Assembly (NCBI GenBank): GCA_008360975.2
Contig: CM039210.1
Span: 9,860,293-9,924,292 of the forward strand
Length of the DNA stretch: 64,000 nt
Direction of reading: 5' to 3'
Source: Lichenostomus cassidix
Lineage: Eukaryota; Chordata; Aves; Passeriformes; Meliphagidae
The notes under the pieces are model-generated. The model searched no databases, was not told where the DNA came from, and worked only from the letters and a program-made list of their open reading frames with translations. Positions 1-11,044 of the stretch are shown in pieces; position 1 is the stretch's first letter; each line of letters starts with the position of its first letter. The position numbers and the translations under genes are program-made.

Positions 1-1250
1 CCCCTCTTTTCGATAACTAAATACTCTCCATGCTTCATTTAATAAGGTCTCTAAGTTTCTCGCATCCGCCCTCCGAAGCTTCTGAAGCTTGTGTCTAATG
101 TCCCCTGTAGACTGCCCCAAAAACAGATTTACTAGTTGCTGTATTCCTACATCAGATTCAGGATCTAATGTAGTGTGGCGATGCATGGCATGTCTCAGGC
201 AATCTAGGAAGTAAAATGGTGGCTCGGAAGGACCCTGTTTAATTGCATATAAGGCTGACCAATTAATGATTTTAGGAATGGCCCTTTCCATCCCCTTTGC
301 TACCCATTCCTGGTAATCTTTTAATTTTTGCCTTTCTGCTGACCTGTTTGGATCCCAACGTGGGTCTTGAAGTGGGAAATAATCTTTTACATCTTGGTGT
401 TGTGTTTTATAAAAGTCCTCTGCCAAATCCCCTGCTGTTTTTAAAATTAATTGCTTTTCAGTTTCAGTTAATGCATCCAATCGCAAATGCATATCACTCC
501 AATCTGGATTGTGTTGTTAAATTATAAATCGCAAGCGTTTAGTGGTACCTACCAGATCAGTTCGATAATTTTTGGCCACTTTTTCCCACATGTCTAGGTC
601 AATTGTAGAAAAAGGTACCTTAATAAGCACTGCTTCTCCCTCTGGTCCCACTGCTTCCCTTAGGGGGGCTTGTAGCACTTGTTTCCTGGTCTGAGATGCG
701 ACAGGGCTGTCTGGGCAAGAGGGAGTTGGAGTCAATGTTCCTTCCGAGTCCACATCATCTTGTCTCCTAGAGGGATGCTTAAGCAGATTGGTTAAATCCT
801 GTTCTTGCATTTCTTGATAAACCTTATCTGATTTTATACATCGCTCTCCAATGCTGCAGGAGGAGCAACACCTCTTAATTTTTCCCTTTTGTTTTTGTCT
901 TCCCTTTCAAGGGTTAATACCATAGGGTCGATGGGAGGTCTAATCCCACAATGTCTTTGCCATTCAGGGTGATTTTGAAGAGAGAAAAACATATCAGCAT
1001 AAGAGACCTCACCCCATTTTCCTTCCCATCTTAAAAACATTAACTGTAATAGTGTGTTATATTCTAAAGACCCATGTGGAGGCCATCTAATTCTGTCATC
1101 TAGCTTGTACAAAGGCCACCACTGAGTTGAAAATTTGATAAGAGTTCTTTTATCTTCTGTACCTCCACTCCCTGCAATTTCCTTCCAATGTGCTAAAACA
1201 CAGCCAAGTGGAGTCGTTTTAGGAACTTCTTTGCTTTGCCCAGTTCCCAT
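1..1250 (-). pseudogene. gag: gag of provirus A (matrix to capsid), broken, truncated by window edge
   Basis: Retroviral structural polyprotein. The start at 1,250 gives MGTGQSK, with Gly2 suited to myristoylation, followed by a PLGCVLAHWKE block typical of gammaretrovirus-like matrix. The frame closes at 834. The same protein resumes in another frame from about 845, so there is one frameshift near 834-845. That second frame runs through the capsid with one in-frame TAA (plus coordinates 517-519) and is then open to the window edge. The capsid portion includes a QGPSEPP segment and a C-terminal helix region (LVNLFLGQ). Nucleocapsid lies outside. Two lesions make it non-functional as it stands, but decay is slight. 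Confidence 0.85.
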
Positions 1251-1318
1251 CTTATCTATTTCCTTCTCTTGGTTTTATCTCTCTTCCAGGCAAACCTCTT
1301 TTCACACTGCCTTACTGT

Positions 1319-1630
1319 TTATTCCCAATTTTCCTCCCGCACTGACCAGGTTTCAGGAACTAAATGACTCTTTCCACACACTAAGGTAATGACAACTGCT
1401 TCTGACCACTCCGTCACAATAGTAGGCATGTCTCTTTGGTTAAGGTCTCTGCTTTTTATTTCAGCTATTCTATATCGAGCTTGAATTTCAGAATCCTCAC
1501 ACGCTGGACACCATTTTGATCTCAAATGAAAAACACGATACCACTTTTTGTGACATGCAGCACACTCACACAATGCCCAAACTTTACAGTAATTATTTTT
1601 ACATTCAGAACAAAAAGGTATTTTTGGCAT
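1319..1630 (-). CDS. Cysteine-rich 103-residue ORF upstream of gag in provirus A
   Basis: Family not recognised. It is an ATG-initiated open frame of 103 codons between the LTR leader and gag, in a different frame from gag and ending 69 bases before the gag ATG. The N-terminal half carries eight cysteines in zinc-ribbon-like spacing: CSEC at residues 7-10, C15, C21-x-C23-xx-C26 and CPAC at 41-44, with basic and aromatic residues between them. The C-terminal half is less distinctive. Related proviruses B and C show no matching ORF in their leaders. It could be a virus accessory protein, a captured host fragment or a chance frame; the cysteine spacing argues against chance. No function is assigned. 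Confidence 0.5.
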   Translation of the reverse strand: MPKIPFCSECKNNYCKVWALCECAACHKKWYRVFHLRSKWCPACEDSEIQARYRIAEIKSRDLNQRDMPTIVTEWSEAVVITLVCGKSHLVPETWSVREENWE

Positions 1631-1639
1631 CAGGCAAGC

Positions 1640-2795
1640 ATCTCATTTATTTCACTCAAAGCCAAGCTGCTATGAGAGAGAGAGAGAAAAAAAGTCAAGA
1701 TAAATTACTATGAGGGAGGAAAAAATAAAAAAACAACCACTCTTTATATGCTTCCATTTTCCACTAAATAACTCAATATTCTCAATATTTTCTAAAATTA
1801 CACCGCTAACAAGAGATTTGGTGTTTCTGTCCACACAAAACTTTTATAATGCTCCAACTTTATTTTCTTTACAACCTGCCCAGTCGTTCTCTGACAGGTC
1901 GGTAAAAAAATAATATCTTTTAACTCCACAAGCCTGCAAACCTGACACCGTGTTAAAACCCACTAATCATACTGTGGCGCAGCTGCTGTACTACATCCAC
2001 ATAAAACCAAAGGTCCGGGGCTATGCTCTTTTGATGCAGCCACTGGGGAAAAAAACCCAGTGTTTTCTAACTGGCTGCAGTATAAAGATTTCCTTTATTC
2101 ACTTACCACTACAATTTCAATCAACTGCATACACTCACCCAAAGCTTTATAACAACTTCAAACAATTACACACGACAACAAATTACAACAAAAATTCTAA
2201 AAACCCACACCCATATACCAAAGCTAATAATTCACAACCATACCCAAATATTCATTCCAACTTTATTAAGCCACTTGCTTCATCACTTCACCAACCAATC
2301 TCTCACTTGCTTCACAAATGCAAGCTATTTACTCTCCATCTCATACACACATACACACACAAACACAACACCGGTGTTAACAACAGTTCAAACTAGTTTC
2401 CTTTCAAACTAGTTTCCTTTGGAATTCACTCGATCCACCACCAGGATCGCTAGTGGCTGCCCTATCGGTCAGCGAATCCCCCCCTTGCCAGCGAAGGACG
2501 GCAAATTACCTGGCCAGTTTCCGGTTCCCCTAGCCTGTCGCTTGCAAGCTCAACCCACTCAGGGACAACGTTGCGCAAAGAGATGTCTCTCTGTGACTTA
2601 CCAGCAGCCCTAGCCACACGTATATGACTTACAGGCTTCCCTATACCCAAAACGACATACCTTTTCTCCGCCGTATCAGATGGTCTTTGTTTGCCCCTGC
2701 AGTGAGCAGCCGAGGAGTGGAGCTCCTCCAGGAAAATCCTGGGTCGTGCCTTAGGATGTCAGCCCCTCAGTCGATCCTGCAGCCAGGAAAACTCT
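1640..2795 (-). other. Untranslated leader of provirus A
   Basis: Lies between the primer site and the cysteine-rich ORF. On the plus strand the stretch 2,100-2,400 is rich in C and A with almost no G, so the viral sense is G/T-rich. Similar C/A-rich sequence recurs in provirus B (14,229-14,420). No convincing coding frame was seen; a plus-strand frame at 1,950-2,396 is low-complexity. Confidence 0.5.
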
Positions 2796-2813
2796 GTCCC
2801 ATCTGGGGTGCCA
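2796..2813 (-). promoter_or_regulatory. Primer binding site of provirus A, tRNA-Arg(CCU) type
   Basis: Read on the minus strand it is TGGCACCCCAGATGGGAC, three bases after the LTR end. This is the complement of the 3' end of vertebrate tRNA-Arg(CCU) as I know it, matching over all 18 positions. Proviruses B and C carry degraded versions of the same site. Confidence 0.7.
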
Positions 2814-2816
2814 AAA

Positions 2817-3460
2817 TGAGGCGTGGATTGACTCCACAACTTAAATAGTTATGAAGTAGTTATGCATTTATTCCAGCTGGGGCGCATGGGGGGTAGCCCC
2901 TCCAAAGACATGCACACCATCAGCAGCACTTCACTAGGTTTATATTAGGTTACAGGTTACATATGCATAAAGTTACACAATGCTCCTATACATATGATTA
3001 CCTATTCCTGCTTTGTATTATAATGAGTTCAAAGTTCATTTAAATATGCTCGCGCAAGCCCAGTGTCACAGATTGATTGTGGGCGAGGGTCCCGAATGAT
3101 TAATGAAGGATGAAATTAGTAGTCTTCCTCAGGATGAACTCTTCACCCTGTTCCCTTGCGCATGCTCCCTTGGTTCTTGGTCCAAGTCTAAGCCTTAGAA
3201 CTAACTTGTACCAGTTCTGGGGTCTGAGAGCAGGATGTTCAGTCACACTCAGTAGTTTTTCTCAATTATTTGGCTTTCTTCTCTATATCCTCCCTGTTAC
3301 TAGGTAAGCACAAAATCATTAAGCAAATAATACATTGTCTTCAGCAAGCAAATCTTAGTAAATTATTATCCAATCTCTCGCCTTCTAAATCAGTTCAAAA
3401 ATTATTATTATTATCCAGCTTCTAGTTCTCTTAAATTAATAAATTTTAGCGCCCCCCCTC
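2817..3460 (-). repeat. 5' LTR of provirus A
   Basis: Starts (plus strand) with TGAGGCGTGG, which is the viral 3' edge of the LTR, directly next to the primer site. The viral-sense R/U5 part (2,817-2,990) is present again in inverted orientation at 3,464-3,644. The 5' (U3) edge near 3,460 is approximate. Confidence 0.65.
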
Positions 3461-3463
3461 CAA

Positions 3464-3644
3464 AATCATATGTATAGGGGCTTTGTGTAACTTTATGCAT
3501 GTGTAACCAGTAACCTAATATAAACCTAGTGAAGTGCTGCTGAGGTGTGCACGCCTTTGGAGGGGCTACCCCCCATGCACCCCAGCTGGAATAAACACAT
3601 ACCTACTTCATAACTATTTGAGTTGTGGAGTCAATCCATGCCTC
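3464..3644 (+). repeat. Inverted LTR fragment (R-U5 end of an A-type LTR)
   Basis: This stretch is a diverged reverse complement of 2,817-2,990, including the purine/pyrimidine block around GGGGTAGCCCC and an AATAAA near 3,590, and ends in GCCTCA. It is therefore the 3' part of a plus-oriented LTR lying tail-to-tail with provirus A. Its 5' part is missing and no duplication is visible. Confidence 0.6.
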
Positions 3645-4150
3645 ACCTGGAACACCTACTCCCCCTCCCTTCTCCACTGACCTTGGTGTCTCCATGTTGT
3701 TTTCCTCTCACATATTTTCACCTCCTCCTCCTCCTCCTCTTCCTCTAATTAAAAAGAAGTGTGTGCTCACATTGTTTTGATTTCTTCTTGAATATGTTTT
3801 CACAGAGGCATAACTAACATCTTTAATTGGCCCAGGCTTGGCCAGCAACATGTCCATCATCTTCAGAGCCATCAGAGATTGGCTCTGCTGCACATGGTGA
3901 AAAACTTCCAGAACCTTCACAGGACACGCATGAGCCATCTTTGTGCCCCTCCCCACTCACTAGCAAAAACTGGACTAAGCAAAACTAACTCATGAACACA
4001 GCGGCACACCTTCTCCCAACCCTTCAACCACTTCTTCAGGCCTACCAGAAAAGCTTTTGAAGGGTTTAAATTTCTTTTAGATGCTAAAGATACCTTGCTG
4101 ATGTCCTGGGCTAAGCAAAACCAACACAGATAATTTTAGCACTGTATGAA
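3645..4150. other. Old repeat remnants, no gene
   Basis: Contains a (CCT)n run near 3,720-3,740 and a stretch (3,835-3,945) resembling ERVL-like internal sequence. From about 3,960 the sequence probably belongs to the LTR that continues at 5,060 after the Y insertion. No coding frame is supported. Confidence 0.35.
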
Positions 4151-5059
4151 TGTTTAAGGTTGGGGGAGGAAAATTTTCTCTCTTTTAGTAGGAAACCACA
4201 ACGACCGGGTACTTAAGGACCATTAACTCTTTTGTAAGAAACAAAGGATGTGGCTGGGTGTGGCAAGGGGAGGAGGAAATCTGGCTGTTGGGGACTTCGC
4301 TTGCTCCCTGGGCACCGGAGGGGACACAGGGAAACTGCCGCCTTTCCCATCGCTGCGGCCATGGAGAGTCTGGCTCTGCACTGCCTTCTCTTCCTGGCTG
4401 GGTGAGCTCTCGCTTGGGAAAGGGCACGGGATTCCGACGCTTTCCTTCACTCGGAGAGTGCATCTCCCCGGCTGCGTTCGCAGCTGTGGCAGAGGAGCCC
4501 GGCTGTTCCTGCTCCGGCCCCCACTTGTCAGAACACACAGCGGCTTCTGCCACAACTGCGGAGTTTCTGCCACCTTTGCTGGCTAGCCCCGGTGAGCCAG
4601 TCCTGCCGCTCCAGCTCGCTGCTGCTGTGAGCTCCCTGCTGCGTGCCGTCCTGCTGTCCAGCCTGCCTGCCATTATCCACTCTAGACGAGGAGCTGACCT
4701 CACGCCACAGCGCCCCCTGCAGCTGAGCAGGAGTCATCTCACCTGCCCTGCCCAGCTGGGAGCTCAACAGCGCCCCTGCTGGTTGTGATGGTAACTGCAC
4801 CAAAGGGAAGGGTGTCTGGCAGCCCAGAGCAAGCTGCCACCGGGTTTCTGGGTTTTGTTTGTTGTTGATACTGTTGTTTGTTGCTTGTTTACTTTGGTAT
4901 AGATACTAGTATAGAACTGGTATTCCTTTTTCTATATCTTTGCCTGAAAGCCCTTGATTCCAAAGTTATAATTATTCGGAGGGAAGGGGGGATCACATTC
5001 TTTATTCTAAGGGAGTTTTCCGCTTTTCTTAGCAGACACCTGTCTTTCAAACCAAGACA
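4151..5059 (+). mobile_element. Solo LTR, family Y, copy 1
   Basis: Runs from TGTTTAAGG to ...TTTCAAACCAAGACA, 909 bp, flanked by ATGAA (4,146-4,150) and ATGGA (5,060-5,064), a 5-bp duplication with one change. The central 500 bp is GC-rich and gives long overlapping open frames on both strands, which I regard as non-coding. Other Y copies: 8,483-11,471 (split), 9,919-10,828 and 20,289-21,139. Confidence 0.75.
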
Positions 5060-5159
5060 ATGGAACCTTTGCTTAGCAGTACAGTATATAAGTGTGTGTG
5101 TGGCTTACAATAAATAATTCACCTGGATGAAATGAAGAGTGTCCATGTCTCATCGTTAC
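5060..5159 (+). repeat. 3' end of another LTR interrupted by the Y insertion
   Basis: After the Y element the sequence shows TATATAAG near 5,083, AATAAA near 5,110 and a terminal ...TTACA at 5,159, the order expected of promoter, polyadenylation signal and U5 in a plus-oriented LTR. The matching 5' part should lie just left of 4,151. The family was not identified. Confidence 0.45.
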
Positions 5160-5626
5160 ATTTAACAACTTTAGCTACTCATACTGAGCAAAGCTACTCA
5201 GACAAAAGAATATAGTTAAAAGAATTCAGTTAGCTAAACTTAATATGCAATAGTTGTCCCTTTGTTTTTATTGAGCATTCCTGCTAATATGTCAAAGGAA
5301 CTCATTAAATCTTTGAAGGCAATAAGCTGCTGCCCATAGTCCTTCTCTTCTGAAGCATCCCAGAACTGTTTCTGGCCTTCATCCTCAAAAAGCTAATTTG
5401 AGCAGTCAAATACCAAGCTGCAGAGTGAGCTAACATGGAGCAGGAGCTATTATGATTCCCTACATCAGCTCTTCCTGTCACACAAGGTACAAATCCCTCC
5501 TCTTTAACAGTGCCACATTTCCCATTTAATCTGTGCATCCTCTATGCACACAATCTCAAATTAATGCATGTGTAATCTCACAGAGGTGCTTCTTGATCAG
5601 TTCTGCTACTCCATATTGTTTCATGG
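5160..5626. other. No recognisable feature
   Basis: AT-rich sequence without a supported gene or repeat signature. It ends at the left border of provirus B. Confidence 0.4.
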
Positions 5627-6063
5627 TGTTACCAAATCTCAAAAAAAAAAAAAAGGAATAAAACCCCTTAACACCAATTTTTCTGTGTTATGGAGGGCAT
5701 AATTTATTTAGGTGCCTGGAAGGCATGGGGCATCACTCCTCCCAACATGCCCCCTGATTGTTAACAGCATGTTGCTAATATAGACTCACTATACACATAT
5801 TATAATTTGCCCATTATCATAAAAACCCTCCCCATGTTCCCCAAGTTCCCAAACTCAGTCCTTGTTTTATCTGTAGCTGCATTCCTGAGCCAGATGTCTC
5901 CTCTTTATCTTCCAATGTCCTTGCATGGGGAGGGATTTTTGTATGTTTCTCTGCTAAAGGTCTGCACATACAGTGTTTTCTCTACTAAAAGTTCACAGTC
6001 ACAGTGTCTTTCTACTGAAAGCTCACAGTTACAGTAGAAATTGAATTAACCTTTTTTGTATCA
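5627..6063 (-). repeat. 3' LTR of provirus B
   Basis: Plus strand TGTTACCAAAT ... TTGTATCA, 437 bp, followed by a C-run (plus strand) that is the complement of a purine tract for plus-strand priming. Clearly homologous to 16,269-16,706, but with many substitutions and small indels, so the insertion is older than C or D. Confidence 0.85.
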
Positions 6064-6202
6064 GTCCCCCCCTTGAAACTTCTCAAATTCCTTAAGGCCA
6101 TTTGATAAGTTTCAACTCGATGTCTATCTATAGTTGCATGCATTCCCGCAAGGTTATGATTGATCATTTTGCCAACACAGTCAAAAGCAAGACCAATAAA
6201 TA

Positions 6203-6613
6203 CTATGAAAAAACTATAATTATGTTGGTTTTCAGTATTTTAGCCAGCCATCCTCTCAGGGACCATCCGCCTATTCCTTGAAGAATTTTATTGAACCAAT
6301 TGGTTTCAGAGGCCTTTTGGATAGCCTCGCTATCCTCAGCAACTTGCCGCATTTTGTTAAGTTGCTTTTGGAGATTCAAATAGTGGGTGATGTTTGCTTT
6401 CGCTATTGCATTACTCAGATTTTCATATTGAATCACCATTGATAGATCTATAGGGATAATTCCCCAAGGAATAGGTTCCCCTGCTGAACTGGGGATCGGG
6501 AGGCAGGCTGTAATGCTGGACAGATTACACATTTTACCAAACCTTTGGATTAAAGTTAATACTACATTTTCTTCAACCCCTCTCCCTAAAGACAAAAGGA
6601 TTCCCATAAACAT
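6203..6613 (-). pseudogene. env: env remnant of provirus B (transmembrane-subunit part)
   Basis: An open stretch of 136 codons. It contains NLSNAIAKANITHYLNLQKQ-type heptad sequence, then a tryptophan-rich membrane-proximal region (NWFNKILQGIGGW) and the beginning of a hydrophobic anchor at the C-terminal end, as in retroviral transmembrane subunits. The CX6CC motif is not seen, and almost all of the surface subunit is missing, because the integrase C-terminus lies only about 100 bases upstream in viral order. Non-functional. Confidence 0.6.
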
Positions 6614-7017
6614 TACCCTATATATTTCACTACTTGTCTACAGATGTCTTAGTGATTTTCAGCTGCAGGGGTCCAGTGTTTTCCACTGCTCACTCTTGGT
6701 TGAAAACCTTCTTAATTTGGGTGCAGTGAATCCAGGAGTTTAGTCCTTTTATGCTCACTGCTGTTCTTGTAGTCAACAGAACTAGATAGGGTCCTTCCCA
6801 CTGCTCCTGAAGTGGGTCAGATTACCAGGTATTCATGTATGCCTGATCCCCGGGCTGAAATGAATGAACTGGGGTGTCTAGGGTAAGAGGTTCTGAAAGA
6901 ATGACAAACCTTTTTAGTTCATTCAAAGACTTTTCCAATCAAATTAAATAATGTTCCATTTCCTGTTTTCTAATTTGTTCCTCATATCCTGGGGAAGTTG
7001 TAACAGGATATGGTCTC

Positions 7018-7483
7018 TGTATTGGTTTGAAAACAAACCAGTGGGAGATCACAAGTCAAGATTGAAAGTAAAAATAAGTGAAATAATACAAGGAAAAACA
7101 CTGACAAAGTCAGATACAACCTAACACCCAGTTAGGGTGGCGGTAGCAGCCCAACTGAAGTAGTCCAGTTGAAGCGGTGATCCTGTGAAGGTCTAGTCTC
7201 CAGCTGAAGATCCAGTGGTAGCTCTTGTCCTCTGGGAACCCAGTAGACAGGTCTAGCTCAGGCACTTCCAGGGCCAGGTTATATCCAGGTGGGAACACCT
7301 GGCTCCTCTCTCCTGGGCAGAGCATCCCATAATGGGATGGGATATGTCCATGAGTCACACGGTGGGTCCCTGATGGCCCATTGCCTGTCATCCGGGGTGG
7401 GTCATTAGCAGGTGATAGCAGCTAATGGCCCACAGCTGGTGGTAATAGAATACTTAACTACATCTATATTGCAACCTAGGACA
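7018..7483 (-). mobile_element. Solo LTR, family Z, copy 1
   Basis: 466 bp from TGTATTGGTTTGAA to CCTAGGACA on the plus strand, flanked by perfect GTCTC repeats (7,013-7,017 and 7,484-7,488). It is the reverse complement of the LTR at 59,621-60,100 and interrupts the integrase region of provirus B. The 5-bp duplication fits class III (ERVL-like) integration. Confidence 0.85.
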
Positions 7484-9671
7484 GTCTCCCAAACATCAAC
7501 TCATATGAGCTCACCTTCAGGTTAGTTCAGAGTTGCACCCTAATTTGCAACAAAGCTAATGGTAACACCAGTGGCCATTTCAAGGAAGTTTCCTGACACA
7601 TTTTGCAAATTTTTCTCTTTAAAGTTTGATTCATTCACTCAATCCTTCTGCTAGATTGCAGTCTGCATGGAGTATGTAAATCCCAACTTATACCAAACTG
7701 TTTACTACGTTGGTGTAGTGTTTCAGATATAAAATGGGGTCCCCTATCAGATGACATCCCTAAAGGCATCCCAAACCTGGGTATGATCTCTTTGAGGAGT
7801 ATCTTGATTACTTCCCTAGCCTTGTTGGTGCTGCAGGGGAAAGCTTCTGGCTGCCTGGAAAAGGTATGCACTAAGAGATACCTGTATCCTTGTTAGCATG
7901 GTAGTACAGAAAAATCAATTTTCCAGTCATCTCTGGGAGTGTTTCATCTTTTAGTAATCCCTGGAGGCAGTGTTTTTGAATTCAAAGGATTATTTTTAAG
8001 ACACATCAGGCATTTTTCTGTAACGGACTTGCCAATTTTTGTCATACAGACACTGAGTATCTGAGTCCATAGGCTTTTAACCATAACATCGGTTCCACAG
8101 TGTGTTTTCTGGTGTTTCTCCTTTACAATTTCTACCATGAGCTGTGGTGGGACTATGACCTGGTTGTTAGGAGTTACTAGCTATCCACCCTCTTTATTCT
8201 GGGGTTTTAGATAAGTAGCTAATTTTAAATCTGCCTGAGTATATCCAGAGCTAACTTCTGGAAGTGAAATAGCTTTCTCAGATTTTAACGCTAGGACGCC
8301 TTGTTGCACAACCACTTGTGTAGCTTTATCTGCAAGTCTGTTTCCCACATGAATTTGGAAATCCCCACATTGGTGTGCTTTGCAGTGTAGTACAGCCACT
8401 TCTTTGGGCAGTTGGATAGCATCAAGAAGGGACAATATTTCATTTTTATATTTAAATGGAGATCTCTGTGCTGTTAATAAACTGTCTTGGTTTGAAAGAC
8501 AGGTGTCTGTTAAGGAAGGTGAGAATCTCCCTTAGAATAGAGAATATGACCCCCCTTCCCTCCAAAGTATTATAACTTTGGAATCAAGGGCTTTCAGGCA
8601 AAGATATGGGAAAAGGAATAACAGTTTTTTACTAGTATCTATAATGAAGCAAACAAGCAACAACTACAGTAGCAACAAAAAACAAAAAACCAGAAACCCG
8701 GTGGCAGCTTTCTCTGGGCTGCCAGGCACTTTCCCATTTGGTGCAGTTATGATCACAGCCAGAAGGGGCGCTGTTGAGATCCCAGCTGGGCAGGGCAGGT
8801 GCGATGACTCCTGCTCAGCTGCAGGGGACGCTGTGGTGTGAGGTCAGCTCCTTGCAATGGCAGGCAGGCTGGGCGGCAGGACGGCCCATAGCAGGAAGCT
8901 CAGAGCAGCGAGCTGGAGCGGCAGGACTGGCTCACCGGGGCTAGCCAGCAAAGGTGGCAGAAACTCCGTAGTTGTGGCAGAAGCCGTTGTGTGTCTTGGC
9001 GGGCAGGGGATGTGGGGCCACTGTGTAGCAGAAAAGCAATCCGAGTCAGCCGCAGGAAAGTAGGGAGCGGCAGTCAGACTCTTCCGTAGGGGTGTGAAAA
9101 GCAAGGTTCACTCTCTTGTTAAAATGTAAAAGTTTAATAAAGGACAATAGGGGACAAAGATTATAAAGCAAAAGTAACAGCGCTGGGTGCTTGGCACTTA
9201 GCCAGAAGCACCCCTGCCATTGACGGAGACACCCTTTAAATACCTTTCCTATTGCATCAGCCTAATGCCTATTCATAGGCAATTATGCATATTCAAACTT
9301 TTCCCCAAACTAGTTTGCATGTTCCAGGAGTTGTTTAGCATGACTCCTCCTTGGATCCGCCTTTTTAGAGCATGCGCATCTCTTGGCTGTGGTTTTAGTT
9401 TTTGTTATCATCTCCAGCTAGGGCCTTGTTCCGTGGTTTCTGCAGATGGCAGTTGTTGATAGTTGACATATCAGTAGCAGGGGTCTTCATCGCACCGTTC
9501 TTTGGATGTTATCCAATCAAGCAGGCAGTTTGGTTATTGTAAGTAAAACTACAAACATTCTAAAATAACTATATTAGCTATTTCACCACTATGTCTAAAT
9601 TTAGTCAGTAACAGAAATAAAGGCATTAGTTATTGTTACAAAACCATATCTTTATAACAAGGCTACTTTTG

Positions 9672-11044
9672 TGTGGGAATCGATGGCAGGTCTGTCTAGG
9701 TTTGTCTCAGGCTCACAAACACCGACCGTGTTACAGACAACCTCATACCTGTGAGAACCTTACCATGAACAGATGAACAGAAGCAAGAAGTAAAAATAAA
9801 GTGGGTACAACAACTCGTACCCGTGAGAACCTCAGCGTGGACAGAAGCAAGAAGCAAAACAAAGTCTGGACAACAGCTTGACAACAAGACAGAAAAACAC
9901 GGAGGAATTTTTCACCTGTGTCTTGGTTTGAAAGATAGGTGTCTGCCAAGAGAGGTTGAATCCTCCCTTAGAACAGAGAATGTGATTTTTTTTCCCTCCC
10001 TCCGAATTATTTAATTTTGTAAATCAAGGGCTTTCAGGCAAAGGTATGGGAAAAAGGAATATCAGTTCTTTACTAGTATCTATAAACAAACAATAACAAT
10101 AATAGCAACCACAACTAGAACCAGAAAACCAATTGCAGATGACTTGTGAGCTGCCAAGCCTTTTCCCGTGTGGTGTAATCACGGTTGCAAGCAGCAGGGG
10201 CGCTGTTGAGCTCTCGGCTGGGCAGGGCAGGTGCGATGACTGCCGAGCGGCTGCAGGTGGCGCTGTGGCGCAGGGTCAGGTCAGCGTCCGGCAGCTGCAA
10301 TGGCGGGCAGGCTGAGAAGCATGCAGGGCGGCGAAGCAGCTCGGAACAGCGAGGAAGCAGGGCAGCAGGGGCGGGCACCGTCTCTTTCTCTCTTCCCGGC
10401 CAGCGAGGCAGCGAGGATTTCTGCAGTCACAGCAGACGCCGCGGTCTCGTGCGGCAGAGGGCAGGGGCAGGCAGCAGAGGCCGCGGGACTCTCTCGGCAG
10501 CAGCCGCGAGGAAACGCAGCCCGGGGGAAAACGTGCCCTTCCCCGTGGGGAGAAAGGTTGAATCAAAGTTCACCCAGCCAGGAGAAGAGAAAAAAAACAG
10601 GGCACAGTTGGATTCCCTCTGGTCCCAGGTGAAGAGCAAAAAAAGAGCAGCCTCTCCTCTCAGCGTCCGAACCACGAACCACGAGAGAGAGTTCCAAGGG
10701 CTGGCTCTACCCTTACCCTGCCCTGCCCAAGCCCAGCTTTTGTCTTTTACAAAAGACTTGATCGCTCTAAACATCTAACTATTTGCTGCTTAGTAACAGG
10801 AATGGGAAGAAATTCTCAACCCCCGACAACCTGCAATAGGGAGGCTGTTTTTCACAGAAGTTGTGTACTGGGAATAACTGACCAATGGTGTTGTATAACA
10901 CGTTTGAAGAGCCAATAACTGTATTGCACCAATGTTAGAAAATAGTATAAAAAAAGACTTTGTAGCAATAAAGCTCGCTCTTTTACCCTCCTTCCTGGCT
11001 TGGAGCCGTGTTTTTTGCACTGCGTGTCAGTCTCTACTCTGACA
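9672..11044 (+). mobile_element. Solo LTR, alpha/beta-retrovirus-like, split by Y3
   Basis: Parts 9,672-9,918 and 10,834-11,044 make about 458 bp, from TGTGGGAATCG to CTACTCTGACA. Perfect 6-bp repeats CTTTTG flank it (9,666-9,671 and 11,045-11,050). The right part has a TATAAAA-type box near 10,947, an AATAAA near 10,965 and a compact R-U5, as in alpharetroviral LTRs. It lies inside the X1 LTR. Confidence 0.75.
9919..10828 (-). mobile_element. Solo LTR, family Y, copy 3 (innermost of the nest)
   Basis: 910 bp from TGTCTTGGTTTGAAAG to CCCCCGACA with perfect ACCTG duplications (9,914-9,918 and 10,829-10,833). It is inserted in the alpha LTR and is uninterrupted. The GC-rich centre gives open frames of about 110-200 codons on both strands, which I do not treat as genes. 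Confidence 0.85.

Larger units (their letters stand above)
1..3460 (-). mobile_element. Provirus A, gammaretrovirus-like ERV, 5' portion (cut by window edge)
   Basis: Minus-strand provirus entering from the left edge. In viral order it holds a 5' LTR (from about 3,460 down to 2,817), a tRNA-Arg-type primer site at 2,796-2,813, a leader of about 1.2 kb, a cysteine-rich ORF (1,630-1,319) and gag (1,250 down to the edge). The Gag N-terminus and the primer site place it with proviruses B and C. Pol, env and the 3' LTR lie outside the window. The outer edge of the LTR is uncertain because the duplication cannot be seen. Confidence 0.8.

Noticed and set aside
4185..4803. Long overlapping frames on both strands (up to 176 codons)
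   Set aside because: They lie in the GC-rich core of a Y LTR; equally long frames on both strands and no family signature point to composition, not genes.
10185..10778. A 197-codon plus-strand frame with antisense partners
   Set aside because: Inside Y3, an LTR with exact duplications. Other Y copies break the frame.
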